Positions 30,448 through 44,056 of a stretch of 64,000 bases of DNA are shown one piece after another; position 1 is the stretch's first letter; each line of letters opens with the position of its first letter. This DNA comes from Hippasteria phrygiana (taxonomy: Eukaryota > Echinodermata > Asteroidea > Valvatida > Goniasteridae): positions 248,001 to 312,000 of the forward strand of contig JAZGUH010000374.1 in the NCBI GenBank assembly GCA_037893225.1. The letters run 5' to 3'. A program made the position numbers and the translations under genes. Under the pieces are notes generated by a model. The model saw only the letters and a program-made list of their open reading frames with translations. It searched no databases and was not told the DNA's origin.

Positions 30448-31012
30448 GCTCCTCCTCCCCTCGATAAATCTTCGGCGTGCCACTAGTTGTCACAATGTGA
30501 CATTGTTATATTTGTGCCCTTTCCGAAATAAGGCCAAGTTTTTTTTAAAGGGTTTAGCGTCTGGGTTTTGTTTTTAAAGGATGGAGGAGGAACTTTTATT
30601 TTCTATTTTTTACTTTCAAGATGGCCACCATTTTCTTAAATTTCTGACAACCGTAGGTTTTTTTCAGCTGTTTAAAGACACAAAAATGAAAGAGACATGT
30701 TTGGCAAGAGAATTGAACATGTTTAAATGCTTTTAATAGTTATAGTAAGCTTGTATATAATTTTCTGATGAATCGGTTGACATTTTGGGAGTTTCCACCT
30801 CAGTTTCCACTGGTAAAAATAAATATGTCCAGGCGGCCCCCAAAAAAGGAAACGGGCGGGACGCTAAACATGGAAGTTACGTACAGATGGTATAATAGTA
30901 TTTTGCCAAACTGAATTATATCCATCAAACGCCTGTCTGTAGATACCGTTTCGTACGAGAATATAAACCTATAGTTCGATCAGGCAGATGGTAGTTATTA
31001 ACATGATCGCCC

Positions 31013-31174
31013 TTCAACTTGTAAGATGCGCTGCAATTCCTGCAAAGAAGTGATGCCATTCACTTCCTTGTTGGCTGTCTGCTTGATGTCATCCCAGAGG
31101 TTCTCTATAGGATTGCAGTCTGGGGATCTTGCTGGCCATTCCATACGCTCAATCCTGTTGTCTTCCAGATACTT
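31013..31174 (-). pseudogene. Tc1/mariner-like transposase C-terminal fragment, unit 1
   Basis: The frame reads KYLEDNRIERMEWPARSPD then CNPIENLWDDIKQTAN, the end of a DDE Tc1-like catalytic domain with its last acidic residue in PIENLW. The first two catalytic aspartates are not present nearby, so it is a remnant. Confidence 0.75.
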
Positions 31175-31810
31175 GTTGGTGACTTGAGCATATGAGACGA
31201 AAAGTGCAACTTTTTTTCTTTCACGCAATTTCATAAAATGCATGATTTCATAGTGAAAACGCTGTCTATTGGCCAACAGTAACCACTCATTGTGCGAGTA
31301 AGAAATCTGTGCATTCATCACTTTTTGAGTGACAAAAATCAATCAAATACTTTTTGAGTTACATCAAAAAGTATTACACGGGGACTTATTTCTTTGGTTG
31401 AGTGTAGTTTTACGCTTACAAATGGAGGTTTGTATAGAAACAACAAGCAAAATTGGCAAAACAAAAAATCCCATCCCTATTTATACAAAATTCAAGTATA
31501 AGAAATTGTTTGACGAAAAATATATTGCGTTAAGGTTTGAATCTTATTTTGCTTCCAGCACGTTTATATTTGCTTCTTTGTGGCACACTCTAACCTCCCG
31601 ATCAAAACTGTATACGGTAGCACATTTTAATATTTAATATTCATAATAACAGCTTGTAGCTGCCTTTTTCGATTTGTATCTTTCTTTGTGGTTTTTCCTT
31701 TGGAAAATTTTTCATCCAATGATAATGTTTGATGCCATCTAAATTGTATACGGTATAGCACATTTTATCAAGTAACTACATTATATGTAAGGTTTTAATT
31801 GTTCAAAATT

Positions 31811-32023
31811 TTAAAACACCTCTTCTGTCGCTTGACTGAGTTGTAATAAAATAATGTTGGGTGCGTTCGAGCGTGTTACTCGTGTTAACACGAGTATACT
31901 CTTGAGCACACGAACGGCAGGAGTATGACCCGAGGGTAACCGAGGGTAATCCTCCAGATATCCACCATTTCGCTCTACGCAGCGTTGTGCTCGAGTTAGC
32001 ATCCCGCCGACAGCTCCTCTCAC
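31811..32023 (-). pseudogene. Possible mariner-like transposase tail, unit 1
   Basis: The frame contains RAQRCVERNGGYLED, resembling the RC.E.NGGY/HFE ending of some mariner-type transposases. It may belong to the same decayed element as the fragment at 31013. Copies are at 40151-40363 and 49082-49294. Confidence 0.25.
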
Positions 32024-32282
32024 CAGAGAGACGAATGACTGTGGAAGTGAACATTCTTAGGCAGGACATACAATTTGCACTTTGTAGCATTCAGCTCTGT
32101 TTGCTATATATAATACGTGTGTTGAAAAATACAATACAAGTAATATCCAGCGGTACACCGACCGCTCAGGGTCTGCGGACGAGGTAGCGTAGGCCCTGGG
32201 GACGCATGCACTGACCTCATTTTGAGGATGCAGGCATTATGCTAGACTGGTTTCCGCCCCCAATTTTAATAAATTTAAGACA

Positions 32283-32900
32283 TTATTATTATTATTATTA
32301 GTTTATTCAGGCAGTCATTATGAAAATACAAGAAAAACACATACATTTTGTATACAAGGATTAGACAAAATATATATATTAAAAAGGACTGCTAAAATAT
32401 TGCATACAAAAAGAAAAATAGACATCAACAACAAACAAATGACAAGACGAAACATGACAGTGAAGGGCTGCCTAGGAGAAGACTAAAAAGTGAATTTTAA
32501 ACACTGTCGCCAAAGGGCGTGTCTCTCGAACCCTTCACAACATAGAGCACAAACACATACACAGACAATGCACAACACACAACAACACATGAGGAGTCAA
32601 AGCAATATAAAAGGGGATTAAAGTTGGCTAAAAACAAAAGAAAGGGCGTAATAGGAGTGGGTGGGACAGAAATGGAGGAGACGTATAACGAAAACAGAAC
32701 AAAATTAAGGGTGAGGGGAAGGAATTAAAGAGGTAGGAAAATTGAACAAAAACAAAAATAAAAAAAGGAGGGAAAAGACATAAATGGCAAGGATTCGGCC
32801 AGGATATCAGAAAAAATCGACCAAATAAAAAAATTAAAAAAATTAAAAAAAAATTTAAATTAAAACCACACAATTTCAAATCAGTTAAATTAAAAATGGG
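32283..32900 (-). mobile_element. Possible LINE 3' end, antisense (unit 1)
   Basis: On the minus strand the sequence ends TGACTGCCTGAATAAACT followed by (AAT)n, the form of a LINE 3' end with a microsatellite tail. There is no RT coding to confirm it. Repeated at 40623-41240 in unit 2; absent from unit 3, which is truncated. Confidence 0.3.
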
Positions 32901-35716
32901 CAGCCAAAAACGTTGTCATTACAATATTCAGTTCTGATTAATGCTAAGACCCGTTTGCAATTTACAAATTAAGATACCCTCTTAGTTCTCTCAAGAATGC
33001 AGGGAATGGGGCACAGGTTAACATATCTACTAAGTTGTCGGGGTAATAACTCCAGTTCCTCACAAACTGACAAGGTATAGAATATTTAAATACGTCAGTG
33101 CGGGCATACAAGTGGTGAAAGGTTAAACTAGAATTGGCATGTCTGCTATTCACGTTGTGAATGGCATGTCTGCTATTCACATATGTAAGAAATTGTTTTA
33201 TTGAACGTACGTGTGTTTTGGTTAGTTTTTAAAGCAGTTATACAGTGCAATGCATTTCTCGTATACAATAAAAACCTGATAGTTAACATTACCCGCGACC
33301 GGCCCTCATAATCGAAATGAAAAATTAGGGACTGGAAACCAGTCTAACTAGCATTGTGCAAGTACATTACCATGTATAAGGATGATATAGATCCTGACCT
33401 ACGGTGAACTTACATCCTATGTATCAATGCAGTGATGTTTGCAGAACCTGCTTTTTAGAGTTAACACTTTACCCCCAAAATACTGCTATATCCGCCGGGT
33501 ACATAGAGCTATGTTGCAAAGCTATGGCGCGAAAGGTTGTTGTATGCATGAGCATAGCACACAAGCCTAAAGCTTGCCCTCGCCCATCAAATCACGATTT
33601 CCACGCCCTCAGACTTAATTAATACAGAATTTTGCGGAGTTTCATAATGCCGTTGATGACTCGTAATAGAGGAAGGACCAAAACGCGCTGTAGAGGTCTC
33701 ATCGCGACTCTGCTTCTGCTGGACTTTTTTTGTGAATGAAATACTCGAAAGTTGCTCGCTGTACCACCATGGAATGAAGGTAATGCCGCTATATGCTGAA
33801 TGAGTTCACTGAATGAGTTCACAAAATCAATGTCGGACTCGGAGTCTTTCATAGTTCAACTACAGCAACTGACTATACGTTTTTTGTCATCTGGACAATT
33901 GCACTGGCGACATTTGCCCTGTGTCAGACTCCACAGCTCATAGATTCTTTCTCCAACAAAAATTCTAAAGACTGACAATTCCAAAAGAAACATGCCCCCG
34001 TCTTTTTAGATATACTGCCTCTACCCTTCGAAAAAAATTGGATTTGTTTTGATCTAACATTGGATGTATTATTTTAACGAAAAAACACTGTTTTCTACTA
34101 GTATTTTGGGCTTCTTTTGATTATCATTGGTGAACAAATCAAGGCCAAATTGTAACCAAAGACAATACACATTTTTTGTCATTCATTTGTTACAACAAAC
34201 AAATACAATACACTGATATAATATTTTAAAGTATATATTGTGAGAGGTATAGAAACTCGCCAATGTAGACTTTTAGTAATGGTTAACACTGGAGTACTCT
34301 TTCTGTAGACTTATAATTGCTTTTTAAGTTTTGTAAAATTTTAACATTAGAAAATACTAATGTAACTTGAGGTAAAGATAAGAGTACACTAAGACAACGT
34401 AGTTTATTCTTTCAGTAATATACTGCAGCTAAAGAAGTAAACATACAATGAAATGATATTTCGTCGTTTAAAACAGGAGAACATTACAAGTAGTCAATTA
34501 CAATTCATAATGCTAAACAATAGTTCTCATTTGTGCTTTTGTTGTTTGTGGAATTTAGTTCCAGAGCAGACGGTGTTTCTTTTTTTCGGATAAAACTTTG
34601 AAGCAATTAATTGAAGGACATTTGCCTATACTAATCGGAGTATGTATATTGTTTTTAATTCACCGTTTTTTACTTGGCGTTATTTTAATTAATTTGTAAA
34701 CAATTAAAGATAAGAATATGCAGTTAAATATAGAAAACATGTTTGTGACATTAATGTCGGGGTGTTGATCTGCCTGCTGTAATAAGACTGTTACTGAAAG
34801 TTTAAAGGCTCCTTTTCAGCTACTTCAGTCTGTGCTGTATGGTTATGATCCTAACATTGTATTAGAGCTGTAGTTTAAAAAGGCAGTGTACCCGTGATTT
34901 TTTCCAGGAGGTCGGAGTGTAATAAAAAATATTTCCTGTAATGTATTTTGAAAACAGAATATTTGTCAGAATGTTCTGCGCTCTGAAAGCCGTGTTTGGA
35001 ATTGGGAAAACCCTCGTCCACAAAATGCCCAAAATGCCCAACAGAAACAAACAAACAAACACACAAACAAACAAACAAACAAACAAACACCCCAACACCC
35101 CAACAAACAACAAACAAACAAACAGTTCTTTTGTCAACAGAGGGCAATAGCTGTTATCTATTGTCTCCACTCAGTATTTGAGTTCTTGTAACCGTTTTAT
35201 CAACCTGATGATAGCAGCCAGAAGCGAAATCTGAAAAGAAAAACCTGTGCCGGAAACTCCACTGAATTGTTCTTCTTTCGGTCTTTTGTTAAAAATATAA
35301 GCACTCGGCAATGAACTCGAGGGATTCGAAGGCTGTTTCTGTCCAACTTTCCGTCGGGCAAAATTTGTCCTCGAAAGGGTAGAGGGAAGCCCATTTGCCA
35401 CTGATTGTAATTTTAACGCCACTTAATCTCCATTTTGACTGAACTGTCTACAGACATTTAGGGATGCTGTGAACCCACTTTGACTTCATATTTATATTTA
35501 TTGTTTATATAAGAATTGCCTATTTATGTTTTTCCCAAGAAAATAACAGTCCCTATGCTTCTCGTTGGCCCTGATACCCCCACCACCACTAAAAATGGGA
35601 CTTTGATTTTGGATTATCTTACCTTATAAAGTTTCGTTCATATTTTGGAATTTAATGTATTAAAGAACTGTAAACTGTGGTTGTAAAGGGTTTGAATCCA
35701 GTACCGTTACGAGACC

Positions 35717-36334
35717 CTAGGGGTTTAGATATTTAACAAATCCACGATGAACATCATCATTCATGTTATTATCGACCTCTGTTGCTATGGCACCCCCATC
35801 ATACACAAACTCCCACCCTGGATACAGCACGTTGCCAGGCCAACTGGCACAAGACGGACCAGGACCTTTAGACGTATAGGTGTGAAGTAGATTTGCTCCT
35901 AGAGTCTGCACTGGTTTATCGTTTAGTAAAAACGAAAGACGCAGGTAGTACTCTGTACGATCTTGGTCAGCACATACGTGAAGCTCCTTGTGTCCCAGTT
36001 TGGCCATCAGTTCCTCGCATTTCCTGACAGCCATACTGCCGAAGCCCTGCCCTCGTTTTTCCTTGTCCACACACAAGCTCTCGCCATAAACTCCCAATTC
36101 TATGTTAGTGACAGGAATGAGTCGGACATGGCCCAACAAGATGTCTTTATCGCGTGGGTCGTCTGGGTGTTGTACCAGGCCGTATGAACACGGTGCGCTG
36201 TTGAGCTCCTCCTTCGCTAATTCATGTAATATCTCTGCCTTGCAATGCGGCCAGGCATCCTTCAAGATTCTTACACAAGCGGGGATAAGATCTGGTATGG
36301 AGTGCAAAGGTTCCAAGGAATACGAATATGCCAT
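35717..36334 (-). CDS. NAA80-like N-alpha-acetyltransferase, copy 2 (chimeric)
   Basis: A 205-residue intact frame with the same GNAT marks (RGQGFG at 94-99). Residues 1 to about 132 are as in copy 1. From residue 133 on (LSFLLND, YTSKG, EVDNN, HRGFVKYLNP) they are as in copy 3. The gene is therefore a recombinant of its neighbours and appears fully functional. The splice acceptor upstream of the ATG is conserved. Confidence 0.85.
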   Translation of the reverse strand: MAYSYSLEPLHSIPDLIPACVRILKDAWPHCKAEILHELAKEELNSAPCSYGLVQHPDDPRDKDILLGHVRLIPVTNIELGVYGESLCVDKEKRGQGFGSMAVRKCEELMAKLGHKELHVCADQDRTEYYLRLSFLLNDKPVQTLGANLLHTYTSKGPGPSCASWPGNVLYPGWEFVYDGGAIATEVDNNMNDDVHRGFVKYLNP

Positions 36335-37013
36335 TTTGCAGTCTGCTCAAAAGCCAGTCACTGTTATTTCTTACAAGTGTTAGAAAGTTCAACTCTACAT
36401 AAGATGTGCAGTTCTGAAGGTTTAATTAGTCAGTTTCTGACTACAACAGCCCTGGCTTGGTCGGTTGACTCTTCCTAACAGGTGCCTGCAAAAGAAAAAA
36501 GATAGTGGATTTTCATGCGTATCATAATCAAACGTAACACATACAGTCATAAAGCCTGAAGAAAACGAAGTTTCAAAAACCGTCGGTCCAAATTCATACA
36601 ACAATCAGTATCAGAGATACGGGGAATTTAGTTCCCCAAAATCGACCCGCATTTTGGCTGATTCCTAAGCTGCAAAGTTTACCTTGTGTGCACCACGCAA
36701 AAGATCGCTGGAATCGGTTCAAATTTTCGGGAAAAGGTGAAACAAATCCCCGTTCCGAACTGAGGCGATTTGGCACACACGACATGCACGAATCGGCTGT
36801 TTGATATGCATGGCTGGGTTAAGTACGGGTCGGACAAGCCCATGATTTTTCATTGCATGTATGAGTAGATGTGTGCGCATGCATGCAAGTGCAGTTCCGG
36901 TGTCATATGAATATCCGACTCCATGAATATCCTACTCCTCAACCGTATTATTGATTAAACCCTCTCACGTGACCGGTTACTCTCCTAATAATCAATGCAA
37001 TAATACAACATTT

Positions 37014-37550
37014 CGTGGTGTGCCCGGCAGAAAGGGCATATAGAACGCATTAAAGCGTAATTACACTTTCCGGGAAAATTGACTTTAAGGTTTATGTGTT
37101 GGAATTTCTAAATTAAAACTCGCAAAAAGTTGATTTTTTTGTCGGATAATTTGTTTTGATATTTCCAATAATGCTGTGCATTTTTAAATAAAAATATTGC
37201 TTAATTTTAAAGTTATTTATATCTTTATGCTAATGCCCTTTTGCCGGGAAGTCATTCTGGCTTAAACGTGCGCTTAAGCGGCATGTGAAATGCTAATGCC
37301 CTTTATGAACGCACTTTTAGCATGTATTGTTACATTGGTATTACACGCTAATGCCCTTTTGCCGGAAACAAAAAATGCAAAATCCCCTTATGTCCTTTTC
37401 ATTTTGTTAATTACGTCAGAACGACGTAGCTCCTTGATACGAAATGTATATCAAAATGAAGATATTCCAATATTCTTTCGATTACCCCCAAAACCTGAAT
37501 TAGACCTATTGACCTTATCGTCCTTCTGCCCTTCTGCCGGGCACACGACG
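37014..37550. mobile_element. 537-bp inverted-repeat transposon, unit 2
   Basis: Same element, ends and ATTT flanks as at 28672-29208. It was carried here by the array duplication and not by a new insertion. Confidence 0.8.
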
Positions 37551-38075
37551 ATTTCATGGTGACAACATTTCACGCTACACCGGTTCATTATTATATACAA
37601 AACTTGAAACATCACCTTTGACCCTACGAATGTGTATCAGTCCAATGGTAATAATAATACAATCATTCACACAGAGCACTCGATCGAACCTGCTTCCGCA
37701 GGGCAACCTCGTCCGCAGGGAGATCGAGCGGTACGCTGTCATTAGCGGTAGAGTACCGAAGTGATGACGTCAATCAATGCAATGTTTGGAACCAGAATAC
37801 ATTCTAAACTGCATGTGTGTAGAACCATTACCCCGGCAACTGACGTCAGACTTCGGTACTCTATACTCTCTCGCCTGGTATTGAACATTATTGCATATCC
37901 AGAAGTCTTGGATATTATACATGTAATAAGGTAGAGCTTTCGCGACAGAGATCGACTCGAGGTATACCAAACCATAACGTACAGAATCAATGCATTGCAG
38001 GTACATAGCCGATACTTTCTTTAATGCCAAAAGTGAACATTTGTCTCCTAAACGAATGTTTTGGGGGACACCGTC

Positions 38076-38666
38076 ACATGATAATGATGTGAAAGGTCAC
38101 TTACTGAGGTCAAAGATCATTTGAGGTCAAGTTATAAGATAGGCTGAAACTGTAAAATTGGTCTCATTTGAAAAGTTGAAGTCCAATTGCAATCAAACTT
38201 GAGCCTTAGGTGCAACATGTAAACATTATGTGATGTTGATATTGAAGGTCAAATCAAGGTCAAAGGTCATTGGAGGTGAAGTGTTTTTAAAAAGGCTGAA
38301 AATGTAAAATTGGTCTCATACACATGATAATTTCAAAAGTTGAAGTCCAATTGCAATCGAACTTGGGTCATAGGTGCATTATGTTAATGATTAACCGTCA
38401 TACGATGGTGATGTCAGAGGTCACATACTGTGGTCAAAGGTCATTTGAGGTCAAGTTGCAAAATATGCTTGAAATGTAAAAATTTGTCTTATTTGAAAAG
38501 TTCAAGTCCAATTGCAATAGATTTTGAGCCAAACGTGCAACTACATGCAAACATTTATGTGATGATGGTGTTAAAGGTCACATATTAATATCAAAGGTCA
38601 TTTCAGGTCCAGCTGAAAATGTAAAATTTGTTTCATTTTAAAAGCTGAAACTTAGATGCAGTGACC
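38076..38666. repeat. ~150-bp-period AGGTCA repeat, unit 2
   Basis: Matches the unit 1 block; the perfect DR1 is at 38257-38269. Confidence 0.8.
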
Positions 38667-39352
38667 AAAAAAAAGGACACGTGTGATCCGCGGATAACCT
38701 TGTACATGCATTTTTTTCTTTGCGCCCACAAGATCCACCCCGCCATTTGAGAAAAAGATTTTTGGCGCCCCCCCCCCCCCCCCCCGCGCTCCTCCTCCCC
38801 TCGATAAATCTTCGGCGTGCCACTAGTTGTCACAATGTGACATTGTTATATTTGTGCCCTTTCCGAAATAAGGCCAAGTTTTTTTTAAAGGGTTTAGCGT
38901 CTGGGTTTTGTTTTTAAAGGATGGAGGAGGAACTTTTATTTTCTATTTTTTACTTTCAAGATGGCCACCATTTTCTTAAATTTCTGACAACCGTAGGTTT
39001 TTTTCAGCTGTTTAAAGACACAAAAATGAAAGAGACATGTTTGGCAAGAGAATTGAACATGTTTAAATGCTTTTAATAGTTATAGTAAGCTTGTATATAA
39101 TTTTCTGATGAATCGGTTGACATTTTGGGAGTTTCCACCTCAGTTTCCACTGGTAAAAATAAATATGTCCAGGCGGCCCCCAAAAAAGGAAACGGGCGGG
39201 ACGCTAAACATGGAAGTTACGTACAGATGGTATAATAGTATTTTGCCAAACTGAATTATATCCATCAAACGCCTGTCTGTAGATACCGTTTCGTACGAGA
39301 ATATAAACCTATAGTTCGATCAGGCAGATGGTAGTTATTAACATGATCGCCC

Positions 39353-39514
39353 TTCAACTTGTAAGATGCGCTGCAATTCCTGCAAAGAAGTGATGCCATT
39401 CACTTCCTTGTTGGCTGTCTGCTTGATGTCATCCCAGAGGTTCTCTATAGGATTGCAGTCTGGGGATCTTGCTGGCCATTCCATACGCTCAATCCTGTTG
39501 TCTTCCAGATACTT
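39353..39514 (-). pseudogene. Tc1/mariner-like transposase fragment, unit 2
   Basis: Same sequence as the unit 1 fragment at 31013-31174. Confidence 0.75.
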
Positions 39515-42500
39515 GTTGGTGACTTGAGCATATGAGACGAAAAGTGCAACTTTTTTTCTTTCACGCAATTTCATAAAATGCATGATTTCATAGTGAAAAC
39601 GCTGTCTATTGGCCAACAGTAACCACTCATTGTGCGAGTAAGAAATCTGTGCATTCATCACTTTTTGAGTGACAAAAATCAATCAAATACTTTTTGAGTT
39701 ACATCAAAAAGTATTACACGGGGACTTATTTCTTTGGTTGAGTGTAGTTTTACGCTTACAAATGGAGGTTTGTATAGAAACAACAAGCAAAATTGGCAAA
39801 ACAAAAAATCCCATCCCTATTTATACAAAATTCAAGTATAAGAAATTGTTTGACGAAAAATATATTGCGTTAAGGTTTGAATCTTATTTTGCTTCCAGCA
39901 CGTTTATATTTGCTTCTTTGTGGCACACTCTAACCTCCCGATCAAAACTGTATACGGTAGCACATTTTAATATTTAATATTCATAATAACAGCTTGTAGC
40001 TGCCTTTTTCGATTTGTATCTTTCTTTGTGGTTTTTCCTTTGGAAAATTTTTCATCCAATGATAATGTTTGATGCCATCTAAATTGTATACGGTATAGCA
40101 CATTTTATCAAGTAACTACATTATATGTAAGGTTTTAATTGTTCAAAATTTTAAAACACCTCTTCTGTCGCTTGACTGAGTTGTAATAAAATAATGTTGG
40201 GTGCGTTCGAGCGTGTTACTCGTGTTAACACGAGTATACTCTTGAGCACACGAACGGCAGGAGTATGACCCGAGGGTAACCGAGGGTAATCCTCCAGATA
40301 TCCACCATTTCGCTCTACGCAGCGTTGTGCTCGAGTTAGCATCCCGCCGACAGCTCCTCTCACCAGAGAGACGAATGACTGTGGAAGTGAACATTCTTAG
40401 GCAGGACATACAATTTGCACTTTGTAGCATTCAGCTCTGTTTGCTATATATAATACGTGTGTTGAAAAATACAATACAAGTAATATCCAGCGGTACACCG
40501 ACCGCTCAGGGTCTGCGGACGAGGTAGCGTAGGCCCTGGGGACGCATGCACTGACCTCATTTTGAGGATGCAGGCATTATGCTAGACTGGTTTCCGCCCC
40601 CAATTTTAATAAATTTAAGACATTATTATTATTATTATTAGTTTATTCAGGCAGTCATTATGAAAATACAAGAAAAACACATACATTTTGTATACAAGGA
40701 TTAGACAAAATATATATATTAAAAAGGACTGCTAAAATATTGCATACAAAAAGAAAAATAGACATCAACAACAAACAAATGACAAGACGAAACATGACAG
40801 TGAAGGGCTGCCTAGGAGAAGACTAAAAAGTGAATTTTAAACACTGTCGCCAAAGGGCGTGTCTCTCGAACCCTTCACAACATAGAGCACAAACACATAC
40901 ACAGACAATGCACAACACACAACAACACATGAGGAGTCAAAGCAATATAAAAGGGGATTAAAGTTGGCTAAAAACAAAAGAAAGGGCGTAATAGGAGTGG
41001 GTGGGACAGAAATGGAGGAGACGTATAACGAAAACAGAACAAAATTAAGGGTGAGGGGAAGGAATTAAAGAGGTAGGAAAATTGAACAAAAACAAAAATA
41101 AAAAAAGGAGGGAAAAGACATAAATGGCAAGGATTCGGCCAGGATATCAGAAAAAATCGACCAAATAAAAAAATTAAAAAAATTAAAAAAAAATTTAAAT
41201 TAAAACCACACAATTTCAAATCAGTTAAATTAAAAATGGGCAGCCAAAAACGTTGTCATTACAATATTCAGTTCTGATTAATGCTAAGACCCGTTTGCAA
41301 TTTACAAATTAAGATACCCTCTTAGTTCTCTCAACAATGCAGGGAATGGGGCACAGGTTAACATATCTACTAAGTTGTCGGGGTAATAACTCCAGTTCCT
41401 CACAAACTGACAAGGTATAGAATATTTAAATACGTCAGTGCGGGCATACAAGTGGTGAAAGGTTAAACTAGAATTGGCATGTCTGCTATTCACGTTGTGA
41501 ATGGCATGTCTGCTATTCACATATGTAAGAAATTGTTTTATTGAACGTACGTGTGTTTTGGTTAGTTTTTAAAGCAGTTATACAGTGCAATGCATTTCTC
41601 GTATACAATAAAAACCTGATAGTTAACATTACCCGCGACCGGCCCTCATAATCGAAATGAAAAATTAGGGACTGGAAACCAGTCTAACTAGCATTGTGCA
41701 AGTACATTACCATGTATAAGGATGATATAGATCCTGACCTACGGTGAACTTACATCCTATGTATCAATGCAGTGATGTTTGCAGAACCTGCTTTTTAGAG
41801 TTAACACTTTACCCCCAAAATACTGCTATATCCGCCGGGTACATAGAGCTATGTTGCAAAGCTATGGCGCGAAAGGTTGTTGTATGCATGAGCATAGCAC
41901 ACAAGCCTAAAGCTTGCCCTCGCCCATCAAATCACGATTTCCACGCCCTCAGACTTAATTAATACAGAATTTTGCGGAGTTTCATAATGCCGTTGATGAC
42001 TCGTAATAGAGGAAGGACCAAAACGCGCTGTAGAGGTCTCATCGCGACTCTGCTTCTGCTGGACTTTTTTTGTGAATGAAATACTCGAAAGTTGCTCGCT
42101 GTACCACCATGGAATGAAGGTAATGCCGCTATATGCTGAATGAGTTCACTGAATGAGTTCACAAAATCAATGTCGGACTCGGAGTCTTTCATAGTTCAAC
42201 TACAGCAACTGACTATACGTTTTTTGTCATCTGGACAATTGCACTGGCGACATTTGCCCTGTGTCAGACTCCACAGCTCATAGATTCTTTCTCCAACAAA
42301 AATTCTAAAGACTGACAATTCCAAAAGAAACATGCCCCCGTCTTTTTAGATATACTGCCTCTACCCTTCGAAAAAAATTGGATTTGTTTTGATCTAACAT
42401 TGGATGTATTATTTTAACGAAAAAACACTGTTTTCTACTAGTATTTTGGGCTTCTTTTGATTATCATTGGTGAACAAATCAAGGCCAAATTGTAACCAAA

Positions 42501-44056
42501 GACAATACACATTTTTTGTCATTCATTTGTTACAACAAACAAATACAATACACTGATATAATATTTTAAAGTATATATTGTGAGAGGTATAGAAACTCGC
42601 CAATGTAGACTTTTAGTAATGGTTAACACTGGAGTACTCTTTCTGTAGACTTATAATTGCTTTTTAAGTTTTGTAAAATTTTAACATTAGAAAATACTAA
42701 TGTAACTTGAGGTAAAGATAAGAGTACACTAAGACAACGTAGTTTATTCTTTCAGTAATATACTGCAGCTAAAGAAGTAAACATACAATGAAATGATATT
42801 TCGTCGTTTAAAACAGGAGAACATTACAAGTAGTCAATTACAATTCATAATGCTAAACAATAGTTCTCATTTGTGCTTTTGTTGTTTGTGGAATTTAGTT
42901 CCAGAGCAGACGGTGTTTCTTTTTTTCGGATAAAACTTTGAAGCAATTAATTGAAGGACATTTGCCTATACTAATCGGAGTATGTATATTGTTTTTAATT
43001 CACCGTTTTTTACTTGGCGTTATTTTAATTAATTTGTAAACAATTAAAGATAAGAATATGCAGTTAAATATAGAAAACATGTTTGTGACATTAATGTCGG
43101 GGTGTTGATCTGCCTGCTGTAATAAGACTGTTACTGAAAGTTTAAAGGCTCCTTTTCAGCTACTTCAGTCTGTGCTGTATGGTTATGATCCTAACATTGT
43201 ATTAGAGCTGTAGTTTAAAAAGGCAGTGTACCCGTGATTTTTTCCAGGAGGTCGGAGTGTAATAAAAAATATTTCCTGTAATGTATTTTGAAAACAGAAT
43301 ATTTGTCAGAATGTTCTGCGCTCTGAAAGCCGTGTTTGGAATTGGGAAAACCCTCGTCCACAAAATGCCCAAAATGCCCAACAGAAACAAACAAACAAAC
43401 ACACAAACAAACAAACAAACAAACAAACACCCCAACACCCCAACAAACAACAAACAAACAAACAGTTCTTTTGTCAACAGAGGGCAATAGCTGTTATCTA
43501 TTGTCTCCACTCAGTATTTGAGTTCTTGTAACCGTTTTATCAACCTGATGATAGCAGCCAGAAGCGAAATCTGAAAAGAAAAACCTGTGCCGGAAACTCC
43601 ACTGAATTGTTCTTCTTTCGGTCTTTTGTTAAAAATATAAGCACTCGGCAATGAACTCGAGGGATTCGAAGGCTGTTTCTGTCCAACTTTCCGTCGGGCA
43701 AAATTTGTCCTCGAAAGGGTAGAGGGAAGCCCATTTGCCACTGATTGTAATTTTAACGCCACTTAATCTCCATTTTGACTGAACTGTCTACAGACATTTA
43801 GGGATGCTGTGAACCCACTTTGACTTCATATTTATATTTATTGTTTATATAAGAATTGCCTATTTATGTTTTTCCCAAGAAAATAACAGTCCCTATGCTT
43901 CTCGTTGGCCCTGATACCCCCACCACCACTAAAAATGGGACTTTGATTTTGGATTATCTTACCTTATAAAGTTTCGTTCATATTTTGGAATTTAATGTAT
44001 TAAAGAACTGTAAACTGTGGTTGTAAAGGGTTTGAATCCAGTACCGTTACGAGACC

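Larger units (their letters stand above)
25732..33831. repeat. Tandem array unit 1 (8100 bp)
   Basis: Starts at GTCGGACTCGGAGTC. Compared with units 2 and 3 it lacks 276 bp (equivalent to 34710-34985) and has about 22 extra bp near 25840. From 27596 on it is almost identical to unit 2; before that it is clearly more diverged. It contains an NAA80-like gene, a 537-bp inverted-repeat element, a ~150-bp-period repeat block and a Tc1-like fragment. Confidence 0.97.
33832..42171. repeat. Tandem array unit 2 (8340 bp), chimeric
   Basis: From its start to 35937 it follows unit 3 (42172-44277), with no difference noticed. From 35960 on it follows unit 1 (27618-33831), with one base change noticed (32995 G against 41335 C) and a 2-nt poly-C length change. 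The switch lies within 35938-35959, inside the NAA80-like gene. Confidence 0.96.

Noticed and set aside
30998..31342. An intact Tc1 transposase gene
   Set aside because: Only the last part of the catalytic domain is present; the N-terminal DNA-binding part and first aspartates are missing.
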